Positions 8,279 to 15,680 of a stretch of DNA of 64,000 nt are shown piece by piece. How positions within the stretch are numbered: position 1 is the stretch's first letter; each line of letters begins with the position of its first letter. This DNA is from JBBWZH01 sp035544115. GTDB lineage: Bacteria; Actinomycetota; Actinomycetes; Mycobacteriales; CADCTP01. A program made the translations under genes and the position numbers. The notes beneath the pieces were generated by a model. It saw nothing but the letters and a program-made list of their open reading frames with translations, was not told the DNA's origin and searched no databases. The stretch is taken from positions 8,618,001 through 8,682,000 of the forward strand of contig OY970235.1 in the NCBI GenBank assembly GCA_963714145.1. The letters run 5' to 3'.

Positions 8279-8346
8279 GCGTGAACCCGGTTCCGCCGGT
8301 CTGGAAAGACACCGGCGACAACCCACCGCCGACAGGAGGTCATACC
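8279..8346 (+). promoter_or_regulatory. Leader module A: paired promoter-like blocks plus conserved 29-base 5' element
   Basis: GCGTGAACC (8279-8287) and TGGAAAGAC (8302-8310) are separated by 14 bases. After 3 bases comes a 29-base element (8314-8342) that ends in AGGAGGTCA. All three blocks recur with the same spacing at 9262-9325 in front of the sigma factor gene, while the 14-base spacer has diverged. Conserved blocks with a free spacer are what a shared ECF promoter would show (-35 like TGAACC, -10 like AGAC). The 29-base element can pair GGCG with CGCC across a conserved loop. Promoter function is inferred. Confidence 0.6.
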
Positions 8347-8379
8347 GTGCTGCACGCGGAACGTGAGTGGTCGCGGTGA
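8347..8379 (+). CDS. Ten-codon leader ORF A
   Basis: GTG follows AGGAGGTCATACC at ideal spacing and encodes VLHAEREWSR before TGA. The stop overlaps the GTG of the methyltransferase (GTGA at 8376-8379), so translation could be coupled. The same arrangement, encoding VPHPERQWPR with the identical 29-base frame offset, precedes the sigma factor gene. H3, E5, R6, W8 and R10 are shared, but the six base differences all change amino acids, so selection on the peptide itself is not demonstrated. It may be a coupling or attenuation device. Confidence 0.45.
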   Translation: MLHAEREWSR

Positions 8380-9239
8380 CCGCGCACGCTGATGGGCCGG
8401 ATGGGCACACCGAGCTGGTCCGCCGGTACTACGACAACAACACCGCCGCGTTCGACCGGCTCGGGCAGGGCGGCGGGTCGATCCACCGCGCGATCTGGGG
8501 ACCGGGCGTGTCGACCCGGGTGGCGGCGTTCCACTACGTCGACGAGCTCATCCTGCGGGCCCTGCCCCCGGACGTCGCCCGGCCGGCGGTGGTGGACCTG
8601 GGCTGCGGGCTCGGGTCCAGCCTGCTGTACCTGGCCGGCCGCACCGACCTGACCGGCGAGGGCATCACGATCAGCCCGCTGCAGGCCGCGGGCGCGACCC
8701 GCCGGATCGCCGAGGCGGGCCTCGCCGACCGGGTCCGCTGCCGCGAGGGCGACTTCCTTTCCGTCCCCGACGACCTGGCCGGCATCGCCGACCTGGCCTT
8801 CTCCATCGAGGCGTTCGTGCACGGCCCGGACGCCGGCGGCTACTTCCGGGAGGCCGCCCGCATCCTGCGCCCGGGCGGCAGGCTCGTCGTCTGTGACGAC
8901 TTCCTCGCCGGGAGCGCCACGTCCGCCGCCCCCCGGGCCGCCCGGCGGCTGGCGGAGTTCCGGACCGGCTGGCGCGTCGGCTCGCTGCTGGCCGTCGAGC
9001 AGGTCCGCGCCCTGGCCGCGGCGCACGGACTCACCCTGGTCGGCGACCTGGACCTGACGCCCCACCTCGAGCTGCGCCGCCCGCGCGACCGCTGGATCAG
9101 CCTGCTGGTGACCGCCGGCCGCCCGTTCCGGCTCCGCGGCGAATACTGGCAGTCCCTGGTCGGCGGCGACGCCCTGCAGTGGTGCCTCGTGCACGGCGCG
9201 TTGCAGCACCGCGTCCTACAGTTCGAGCGTGCGGCCTGA
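8376..9239 (+). CDS. Class I SAM-dependent methyltransferase under the duplicated leader
   Basis: A 287-residue methyltransferase. Motif I is VVDLGCGLGSSLLYLAG at about residue 72, ITISPLQAAGA follows as motif II, and DLAFSIEAFVHGPDAGGYF is motif III/post-I. The order and the EAFVH motif resemble enzymes acting on small hydrophobic substrates (sterol/prenyl C-methyltransferase-like). An in-frame GTG at 8367 is an alternative start; I chose 8376 because it overlaps the leader ORF stop exactly as in the sigma gene. Sharing that leader with the ECF sigma gene suggests both belong to one regulon. Confidence 0.85.
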   Translation: MTAHADGPDGHTELVRRYYDNNTAAFDRLGQGGGSIHRAIWGPGVSTRVAAFHYVDELILRALPPDVARPAVVDLGCGLGSSLLYLAGRTDLTGEGITISPLQAAGATRRIAEAGLADRVRCREGDFLSVPDDLAGIADLAFSIEAFVHGPDAGGYFREAARILRPGGRLVVCDDFLAGSATSAAPRAARRLAEFRTGWRVGSLLAVEQVRALAAAHGLTLVGDLDLTPHLELRRPRDRWISLLVTAGRPFRLRGEYWQSLVGGDALQWCLVHGALQHRVLQFERAA

Positions 9240-9261
9240 CCCGGCCGGTTGCCTGGTCGGA

Positions 9262-9328
9262 GCGTGAACCTGAACCGGCCGGGGTGGAAAGACATGGGCG
9301 ACAACCCACCGCCGACAGGAGGTCACCG
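9262..9328 (+). promoter_or_regulatory. Leader module B in front of the ECF sigma factor
   Basis: The second copy of the module at 8279-8346: GCGTGAACC (9262-9270), a 14-base spacer, TGGAAAGAC (9285-9293), 3 bases, then the same 29-base element (9297-9325) without a single change, ending in AGGAGGTCA. It begins 22 bases after the methyltransferase stop. If it is a promoter recognised by the sigma factor it precedes, this would be an autoregulatory loop with the methyltransferase as a second target. Confidence 0.6.
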
Positions 9329-9361
9329 GTGCCGCACCCCGAACGTCAATGGCCGCGGTGA
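9329..9361 (+). CDS. Ten-codon leader ORF B
   Basis: GTG follows AGGAGGTCACCG and encodes VPHPERQWPR, then TGA overlapping GTG 9358 of the sigma gene (GTGA). Geometry relative to the main gene equals that of leader ORF A (29 bases between the two starts). The strong Shine-Dalgarno is placed for this small frame, not for the sigma gene, whose own start lies 35 bases further on. Confidence 0.45.
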   Translation: MPHPERQWPR

Positions 9362-9972
9362 CCCCGGAGGCGGACGCCACCGTCATCCGCGAATCGTTGG
9401 CGGACCCGGACCGCTTCGCCGCGCTCTACGACCGGTACGCCGCGCAGCTGTACCGGTACGCGTACCAGCGGGTCGGCCCACAGGTCGCCGAGGATGTCGT
9501 CGCCGACACCTTTCTGGCCGCCTTCGGGCAGCGGACCTCGTACGACCTGGCCAGGCCCGACGCCCGGCCGTGGCTGTTCGGCATCCTGACCAGGAAGCTG
9601 GCCCGGCACCACCGCAGGGAGCGGGCGGACTACCGCGCCCTGTCGCGGTCGAACCCGGATGCGGTGGTGGACGGGCCGGCCGACCGGGTGGCCGCGCGGG
9701 TGACCGCCGCCGCGGCCCGGGCCCAACTGGCGGCCGCCCTGGCCCGCCTGTCCACGGCTGACCGCGACGTCCTGCTGCTGTTCGCCTGGGGGCAGCTCAG
9801 CTACGACGAGATCGCGACCGCGCTGCAGATTCCGCTGGGCACCGTCCGGTCCCGGCTCAACCGCGCCCGCCGCAAGGTGCGCGAGGCGCTCGGTGACGTC
9901 AACCCCGCCGGCGACGAATTCGCCGATGACCCCGCCGATGACCCGGCCGATAACATGGAGGACGACCGATGA
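9358..9972 (+). CDS. ECF-subfamily RNA polymerase sigma factor
   Basis: About 204 residues. Region 2 is FAALYDRYAAQLYRYAY to VVADTFLAAFGQR with the WLFGILTRKLARHHRRER end; region 4 is LSTADRDVLLLFAWGQLSYDEIA followed by IPLGTVRSRLNRARRKV. The acidic C-terminal tail (DDPADDPADNMEDD) is encoded by a short tandem repeat. ATG 9349 in the same frame is an alternative start; GTG 9358 is favoured by overlap with the leader ORF stop. Its stop overlaps the ATG of the next gene (ATGA), a CU044_5270-type membrane protein that probably acts as anti-sigma or partner. Confidence 0.9.
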   Translation: MTPEADATVIRESLADPDRFAALYDRYAAQLYRYAYQRVGPQVAEDVVADTFLAAFGQRTSYDLARPDARPWLFGILTRKLARHHRRERADYRALSRSNPDAVVDGPADRVAARVTAAAARAQLAAALARLSTADRDVLLLFAWGQLSYDEIATALQIPLGTVRSRLNRARRKVREALGDVNPAGDEFADDPADDPADNMEDDR

Positions 9973-11048
9973 ACCCCGACCTGCGCATGCTCCGAGAACT
10001 CGGTGAGAGCCGCACGCCGCCGGCCGATCAACCGCCCGCGGACCTGCGCCGCCGGGTGCTGACGGGTGTGCTGTCCGACCGGAGCCGCCGGGCCCGGGTG
10101 CCGCACCGGTCGGCCGGCGCGCGACTCGCCTGGCGGTTCGGCGCGGTCGGCGCCACCGCGGCGGCCGTCACGGCAGCCATGCTCATCGGGCAGACCGGGC
10201 ACCTTGCCGGCACCGCACCACCGGCCCGGGCCGGCGCCGCGCCCGAGGCGGTCCGGATCCTGCAACTCGCCGCGCACCAGGTGACCGCCGCGCCCGCGCT
10301 CGCGGCCCGGCCGGACCAGTTCGTCTTCGTCGAGTCCGTCGACAGCGAGATGTTCATCAACATCGGAAAGGCAAAGGGCCCGAACGGCACCCAGCTGGCC
10401 ACGGCGCAACTCATGCCGCAGCTGAGCCGCAGCTGGCGATCGGTGGACGGCACCCACGACGACTTCCTGCGCCGGCTGCCGTGGGGATCCTCCCGCCGCC
10501 CGCTCGAGCAGCCCGTCCCCCTCTCCGGCTGCCGCGACGGGCGGCAGACCGACCCGGCAATACCCGGCCTCAGCCGAGCCTGCACACCGCGACCGGCGGT
10601 GCGGGCCGATCTCCCCACCGACGTCGACGAGATGCTGCGCTACCTCTACCGCCCCGGCGACGAGGGCACCGGCGAGCCGAAGGTGTCCGTCGATGAGCGG
10701 GCGTTCCAGCGCGCCAGCGACGTGATCGAGGCGAGCCTCGCCGCGCCCGCGGTTCAGGCGGCCGTGTTCCGCGCGGTCGCGCAGATGCCCGGCGTGACGG
10801 TCACCCCGGGGGCGGTCGACGCGGCCGGACGGCACGGGATCGCGGTGACCCGCAACGAAGGTGAATTCCGGTTCGGGTTGATCTTCGATCCGAAGACCTA
10901 CCGGTACCTCGGTTCGAACGCGGGCCTGGTCAATCTCACGACCGGCATCGCCGGCGTCACCGTCAGCGGGGTGAAGTCTGGCGATCCCACCACCGAGACG
11001 GCGATCCTGCGCGTCGCGATCGTCGACCGGGCCGGCCAGCTTCCCTAG
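9969..11048 (+). CDS. CU044_5270-family membrane protein (putative anti-sigma partner)
   Basis: A 359-residue protein with a cytoplasmic N-terminus (residues 1-55, MNPDLRMLRELGESRTPPAD), one membrane helix at about 57-77 (WRFGAVGATAAAVTAAMLIG), and a large extracytoplasmic domain. The N-terminal motif and the outside domain (PDQFVFVESV near residue 115, FRFGLIFDPKTYRYLGS near 300) fit the CU044_5270 family that accompanies ECF sigma genes. It overlaps the sigma gene by four bases, so translation is coupled. An anti-sigma role is inferred from context; no zinc-binding HxxxCxxC motif is present. Confidence 0.8.
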   Translation: MNPDLRMLRELGESRTPPADQPPADLRRRVLTGVLSDRSRRARVPHRSAGARLAWRFGAVGATAAAVTAAMLIGQTGHLAGTAPPARAGAAPEAVRILQLAAHQVTAAPALAARPDQFVFVESVDSEMFINIGKAKGPNGTQLATAQLMPQLSRSWRSVDGTHDDFLRRLPWGSSRRPLEQPVPLSGCRDGRQTDPAIPGLSRACTPRPAVRADLPTDVDEMLRYLYRPGDEGTGEPKVSVDERAFQRASDVIEASLAAPAVQAAVFRAVAQMPGVTVTPGAVDAAGRHGIAVTRNEGEFRFGLIFDPKTYRYLGSNAGLVNLTTGIAGVTVSGVKSGDPTTETAILRVAIVDRAGQLP

Positions 11049-11242
11049 GAGCAGTTGGGTCGACACCGGGCAGCGGAGCCGGCGGGCGGACAAGCCGGAC
11101 CCACCGACCGAACGGCGCTGATCGTGACGGCCGCACCGGCGGCCGGACCGGCGGGAGACCGGCGGTCCGGTCGCCGGTCTAGCGTGTGGGCCGGTAGATC
11201 GAAGCGAGCCGGTCGCGGGCTCCGGGCACCGGAAAGGGATAC

Positions 11243-11632
11243 ATGACCAGGACAGCGGTCTCCACCGAGAAGGCGCCGGCTGCGCTCGGGCCGTACAGCC
11301 AGGCCATCGTGGCCAACGGATTCGTGTTCTGCTCCGGCACCGCCGGCATCGACCCGGAGACCGGGCTGCCGGCCGACGGCATCGAGGCGCAGACCGAGCA
11401 GGCGCTGCGCAACCTGGCGGCGGTGCTGACCGCGGCCGGCGCCGCACTGTCCACTGTGGTCAAGACGACGATCTTCTACGCCAACGTCGAGGACTTCGCG
11501 GTCCTCAATGCGGTCTATGCCCGGCACATGCCCGACCCTCCGCCGGCCCGGTCGGCTCCGGCCAACGTCGCCCTCCCGCACGGCCTGCTGGTCTCCATCG
11601 AGGCGATCGCGGTCATCCCCACGGCGTCCTAG
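11243..11632 (+). CDS. RidA-family enamine/imine deaminase
   Basis: A 129-residue RidA/YjgF/UK114 protein. Motifs present are GPYSQAIVANGFVFCSGTAG, IEAQTEQALRNLAAVLTAAG, and the C-terminal P-x-R-S plus LP-x(5)-VSIEAIAV block containing the catalytic arginine that binds the substrate carboxylate. The family hydrolyses reactive enamine/imine intermediates from PLP enzymes. GGAAAGGGA lies just before the ATG. Single-gene unit. Confidence 0.92.
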   Translation: MTRTAVSTEKAPAALGPYSQAIVANGFVFCSGTAGIDPETGLPADGIEAQTEQALRNLAAVLTAAGAALSTVVKTTIFYANVEDFAVLNAVYARHMPDPPPARSAPANVALPHGLLVSIEAIAVIPTAS

Positions 11633-11709
11633 CCCGGACCGGGTCGCACCTCTCCGTCCGGCCCGGCCGGGCTTCCGGCCCCGTCCGGCCGGGCGGCACC
11701 GTCCGGCCG

Positions 11710-12921
11710 TCAGTTCCCGGGCTCGATGGTGCGCATCGCGACGCCGGCCCGGTGCGCGACGAACGGCACCAGGCCGCCCTGGACGATGACGGAGAAGACG
11801 ACGACCAGCACGACGATCTGGTATAGCCGGCCGGCGTCGGTGACGTCGGCGGTGAACAGGTAGGTGCCCAGCAGGATCGGCACCGCGCCCTTGAGCCCTG
11901 ACCAGCAGACGAACACGCGTTCGCCCGGCCGCATCCGGATCGGCACCAGCAGCAGGCCGACCAGGACCGGGCGGACCGCCACGGTGATCAGGGCGGCCAG
12001 GGCCAGGCCGATCAGCCAGGCGTCGCCGTGCGTATACGAGCCCAGCGTGATGGTGAGGCCCAGGACGGTGAACGCGGTGATCTCGGCGAGGCTGGCCAGC
12101 GAGGCGTGGAAGCGTTCGATCTCCGCCTGGTAGGGCGCCCGCAGGTCGCCCACCAGGATCCCGGCGACGAACACCGCCAGGAACCCGGAACCGTGCGCGA
12201 CGCTGGCCAGCCCGTAGATGAGGCCGGCCGCCGCGGCCGTGCGCAGCGGGTAGAGCGCGCCGCTGGGCAGCGGCATCCGCTGCATGAACTGGCCGAGCAG
12301 GTAGCCCCCGGCCACCCCGACCGCGGTGCCGACGGCCATCTGCAGCGCGAACTCCGCCGCTGCGGTGCCGACCGCCTGCCAGCCGCCCGCCGTACCGGCC
12401 GCCAGCAGACCGGCCATCAGCGCGATGCCGACCGGGTCGTTGACGCCGGACTCGCCTTCCAGCAGCACCCCGGTGCGTCCGGTGATCTCCTGCCGGCCCA
12501 GCACCGAGAACACCACCGCCGGGTCGGTCGGCGCCAGCGCCGCCCCGAGCAGCAGCGCCGCCAGCCAGCCGAAGCCGAACACCGCGTGCGCGAGCAGGGC
12601 GATCCCGCCGGTCGTCAGGAACGTCCCGACCACCCCGATCCAGACCACCGGCCCGGCCGCGGCGCGGAACCGGCGCCAGCCGATGTGCATCCCGCCGTCG
12701 AACAGCAGCATGATCAGCGCCACGGTCACCACCCGCTGCACCGTCACCACCGGGATCCGGGCCAGCCCGGGCCAGACGTCCGACGCGGCGGCGGCGACCA
12801 CCAGGAAGATCGCCGGCGCCGGGATGCGGCTGCGCTCGCTGAGCCGGCTGGACAGCAGCGCCGCCAGCACCGCCACCGCCACGACCCCGATGACGAGACC
12901 GAAGTGGGATACGTCGGTCAT
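11710..12921 (-). CDS. CPA1-type Na+(K+)/H+ antiporter
   Basis: About 403 residues with 11-13 hydrophobic segments. LLLFDGGMHIGW, GAALAPTDPAVVFSVLG (T-D-P of the ion site), LEGESGVNDPVGIALMAG (N-D of the electroneutral CPA1 type) and FVCWSGLKGAVPILLG mark an NhaP-like antiporter. It ends without a cytoplasmic TrkA/RCK domain, so it is a short form. The frame is open upstream, but residues before ATG 12921 are not membrane-like, and the next methionine (MTDVSHFGLVIG) gives a normal first helix. Ion specificity is unknown. Confidence 0.88.
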   Translation of the reverse strand: MTDVSHFGLVIGVVAVAVLAALLSSRLSERSRIPAPAIFLVVAAAASDVWPGLARIPVVTVQRVVTVALIMLLFDGGMHIGWRRFRAAAGPVVWIGVVGTFLTTGGIALLAHAVFGFGWLAALLLGAALAPTDPAVVFSVLGRQEITGRTGVLLEGESGVNDPVGIALMAGLLAAGTAGGWQAVGTAAAEFALQMAVGTAVGVAGGYLLGQFMQRMPLPSGALYPLRTAAAAGLIYGLASVAHGSGFLAVFVAGILVGDLRAPYQAEIERFHASLASLAEITAFTVLGLTITLGSYTHGDAWLIGLALAALITVAVRPVLVGLLLVPIRMRPGERVFVCWSGLKGAVPILLGTYLFTADVTDAGRLYQIVVLVVVFSVIVQGGLVPFVAHRAGVAMRTIEPGN

Positions 12922-13143
12922 CGCGGCCCGACGAGGACACGGCAGGTGGAAGCGGTCGACCAGGCGAGCACCGGGCACCTCCGCGCGGGGCGAGACCAGC
13001 GCCGACCAGACTTCCCGGCACGCCGAGCCTCACCCTACCGGCACCCGCAGGTCAGACCGCCTTGATCAGGGTCCCGACCGTGCCGCGCGGCCGGCCCCGT
13101 TGCCGAGCCGCCGGCCTGGGCCGAAGGGTGGCGACGGTCCCGG

Positions 13144-14151
13144 TCACAGCGCTCCCACCTTCTCGAGCGTGAGCAGCTCACCGCGCAGTGCCTCGATCGC
13201 CTCGGCCGCGACCGTGTAGGCGTCCGGCTGGCCCCCGACCGGGTCGTCCTCGCCCGGGATCCAGAACTTCGGCCTGGTCAGCCGCAGCGAGTCCAGGAAG
13301 GCCGGGATGGCGTTGAAGACCTCGATCAGCAGCGGCCCGTCGTACCTGGGCAGGATGGTTCCGAGGAACTCGGCCCAGGGGATCCAGCTGTCCCGGACCG
13401 CCCCCCGGTCGGGTGGCGAGACCTGCACGTAGTGCAGCCGGTCGGCGTCGGCGGCCGCGGCGATGTCCCGCCGGAACGCTTCCGGCCCGCTGCTGCCCAG
13501 CAGCACGTGCGAGCTGTCGACGCACACCCCCACCTGCCGGCTGGCGACGCCTTCCAGGAAGCGCAGCACGTCGGAGACCATGTTCGGGGCGGGCGTCTCC
13601 CAGTGGTCGACCGGCTCGATCGCCAGCCGGACGTTCCGCTTCGCCGCGTGTTCCCCCAGTTTGTCCAGGACCGGCTGGGCGTTGTGGTAGCGCGGCCCCG
13701 CCCAGCCCTGCAGCGCGTCGCTCCAGATCGGCGCGTTCGCGTCGGTGGTCGGGAACACGTTGTACGGGAAGACGATCGGGCCGGCCATGATCGTCCCGCC
13801 CAGGGCCGCGGTGATGTCCACCCGCGACTTGAGGTAGGCCAGCGCGAGGTCGCGCTGGTCCTGGTACGTCGAGGTGGGGTCGAACGTCCGGGTCGTGGCC
13901 ACGTTCGTGGTGAAGCCCACGTCGTCCAGCCCGGCCTGGTCCAGTTCGCGCCGCAGTTCCCGGTACGCGGCCACCTGCGCGTCCAGGTCCCCCGGGTCAC
14001 CGGGGTGGATGGGCAGGTCGAAGCCCGCGTACCCGAGGCTGCGCAGTTCCCGCATGTGCCGGACGAGGACCTTGGTGTACTCGTGGTCGCCGGGCCGCAG
14101 GTCGGTGGTGAACATGAAGAAGCTGAGATACACGTCCGGTTCGGTGATCAT
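13144..14151 (-). CDS. Sugar isomerase/epimerase TIM barrel (tagatose-3-epimerase-like), last gene of the sugar-oxidation operon
   Basis: A 335-residue AP-endonuclease-2-type TIM barrel. The metal-site glutamate lies in RLAIEPVDHWET, the aspartate in VGVCVDSSHVLLG, and the last glutamate in PLLIEVFNAIPAF. At the place where most relatives have a metal-binding histidine (HVHVS-type), this protein has LHYVQVSPPDRG, so a glutamine takes that position unless the neighbouring histidine substitutes. The ATG is 3 bases after the stop of the inosose-dehydratase-like gene. In this operon it probably isomerises or eliminates an oxidised sugar; the substrate is unknown. Confidence 0.8.
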   Translation of the reverse strand: MITEPDVYLSFFMFTTDLRPGDHEYTKVLVRHMRELRSLGYAGFDLPIHPGDPGDLDAQVAAYRELRRELDQAGLDDVGFTTNVATTRTFDPTSTYQDQRDLALAYLKSRVDITAALGGTIMAGPIVFPYNVFPTTDANAPIWSDALQGWAGPRYHNAQPVLDKLGEHAAKRNVRLAIEPVDHWETPAPNMVSDVLRFLEGVASRQVGVCVDSSHVLLGSSGPEAFRRDIAAAADADRLHYVQVSPPDRGAVRDSWIPWAEFLGTILPRYDGPLLIEVFNAIPAFLDSLRLTRPKFWIPGEDDPVGGQPDAYTVAAEAIEALRGELLTLEKVGAL

Positions 14152-14154
14152 GGC

Positions 14155-15069
14155 CTACCAGCCGAGGACGTCGCGCAGGTACGCCCGGGCCTTCAGCGCG
14201 TACGTCAGCGGGTTCGCCTTGGCCGGGTCCTGCTCGGCCTCGACGACCAGCCACCCCTTGTAGCCGGCGTCGCCGAGCGCCTGGAGGATCGGCACGAAGT
14301 CGATCGAGCCGTCCCCGGGCACGGTGAAGATGCCGTTCTCGATGCCCTGCTGGAAGGACAGCCCGTCCTTCTTCACCCGGCTGACCACGTCGGGGCGGAT
14401 GTCCTTGAGGTGGACGTGCTTGATCCGGCCGGCGTGCGCCCGGGTGGCCGCCAGCGGGTCGTCCCCGGCGGCGGCGAGGTGCCCGGTGTCCAGCAGCAGG
14501 TGGACCAGCTCCGGGTCGGTGGACGCCATCAGCTGGTCGACGTCCGCCCTGGTCATCACGCCCGTGCCCAGGTGCGGGTGGTAGCACAGCCGCATCCCGG
14601 CCGATTCGGCGATCTTGCCCAGCCGGTTGAGGCCGTTGCTGAGCAGGTCCCACTCGGTGTGGGTGAAGACCGGGCGGTTCGCGAACAGCGCGATCGGCTG
14701 CAGCTGGGACGACCGGCCGAACTCGGCCACCACGAGGTCGGTGCCGCCCATCGCCTTGATGAACGCCAACTGCTGCTCGAAGGCGTCGACGGTCGGCTGC
14801 TCCATCTCGTTGATGGTGAAGTAGGTGCTCACCCACGGCTCGGACACCTGCAGCTTGCGCAGTTCGAGGGCGGGCCTGAGCACCGCCGGGTCCTTGGGGT
14901 ACTTGTGGCCGACGCTGCAGCCCTGGAATCCGGCCAGCGCCATCTCGCTCACGCACTGCTCGAACGGGATACCGATGTCGATGGCCGGGAAGTCGTCGTT
15001 CCACCACAGCGTCGGCGTGATGCCGAGCCGCACGTTCGCGGCAGTGAGGTTCTTGATCGTCTTGGTCAT
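14155..15069 (-). CDS. Inosose dehydratase-like sugar TIM barrel
   Basis: A 304-residue protein resembling IolE (2-keto-myo-inositol dehydratase). Diagnostic blocks are VRLGITPTLWWNDD at the start, RLCYHPHLGTGV, HLLLDTGHLAAAGDDP, KHVHLKDIRPDVV and GWLVVEAEQDPAK. IolE uses a divalent metal to eliminate water from a keto-cyclitol. No other inositol catabolic gene is near, and GMC oxidases are upstream, so the likely job here is dehydration or elimination on a keto-sugar made by them. ATG 15069 has a GGGAGC Shine-Dalgarno; the longer open frame upstream is not protein-like. Confidence 0.82.
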   Translation of the reverse strand: MTKTIKNLTAANVRLGITPTLWWNDDFPAIDIGIPFEQCVSEMALAGFQGCSVGHKYPKDPAVLRPALELRKLQVSEPWVSTYFTINEMEQPTVDAFEQQLAFIKAMGGTDLVVAEFGRSSQLQPIALFANRPVFTHTEWDLLSNGLNRLGKIAESAGMRLCYHPHLGTGVMTRADVDQLMASTDPELVHLLLDTGHLAAAGDDPLAATRAHAGRIKHVHLKDIRPDVVSRVKKDGLSFQQGIENGIFTVPGDGSIDFVPILQALGDAGYKGWLVVEAEQDPAKANPLTYALKARAYLRDVLGW

Positions 15070-15098
15070 TGCCTGCTCCCTCGGGTTCGCGTCCTGGC

Positions 15099-15680
15099 TT
15101 ACTGCGCGCTTGGCCGGCCGGCCGTCGCCAGCAGCGCGTCGCGGTCCGCGGCCGCGCCGCCGTCGTCGATCGCGGGGATGTCGGGGATCGGGGGGAATTC
15201 GGGCGGCGCCACCCACGACCCGTATCCGGGCGCCCGGGCGCCGGGCGGGTGCGCGCCGATCGCGTACCACAGCAGGCCGACGGCGTACGCCGCCGCCGAC
15301 GCGGTGAACGTGCCATCGTGCTCCAGCGCGCCGAAGCTCTCCACCCACTCCGCCGGCAGCTCGTACCAGACGCCCACGTACCAGAGCTTGATGATGTTCC
15401 GGGCGATCGGGCCGAGCTTCTCGTTGCTGAACAGGTCGCGTTTGAGCAGCCTGGTCCGGTCCGGGCCGGCGGGACCGGTCGCCTGCTCGTACGCGTCCAG
15501 CAGTTCGTCGAGGACGTCCTCGCCGACCACCCGCACGACCAGCGAGAGGTACGCCTCGGCCTGGCCGGTGCCCTCCAGGTCCAGCGTGCTGAACGCGGTC
15601 AGCTCGGCGGACATGGCCAGGAACCGCCGGCGCAGCTCGGCGTCGACCGTGCTGCCTGGTTCGCCTGCCCGCCCGCTCAT
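15099..15680 (-). CDS. GMC-oxidoreductase small subunit (gluconate-2-dehydrogenase subunit 3/FAD-SLDH-like), copy 1
   Basis: A 193-residue protein resembling the small 'hitch-hiker' subunits of FAD-dependent sugar dehydrogenases: LRRRFLAMSAELTAFSTL, ARNIIKLWYVGVWYELPAEW, and a C-terminal Y-x-x-G-L-L-W-Y-A-I-G-A-H-P-P-G-A block followed by a glycine/proline tail. In characterised complexes this subunit carries a Tat signal that exports the flavoprotein; here the N-terminus (MSGRAGEPGSTVDAEL) has none. Its ATG overlaps the stop of the ferritin-like gene (ATGA). It is paralogous to the gene at 20519-21034. A partner role with the GMC protein is inferred from homology and position. Confidence 0.75.
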   Translation of the reverse strand: MSGRAGEPGSTVDAELRRRFLAMSAELTAFSTLDLEGTGQAEAYLSLVVRVVGEDVLDELLDAYEQATGPAGPDRTRLLKRDLFSNEKLGPIARNIIKLWYVGVWYELPAEWVESFGALEHDGTFTASAAAYAVGLLWYAIGAHPPGARAPGYGSWVAPPEFPPIPDIPAIDDGGAAADRDALLATAGRPSAQ

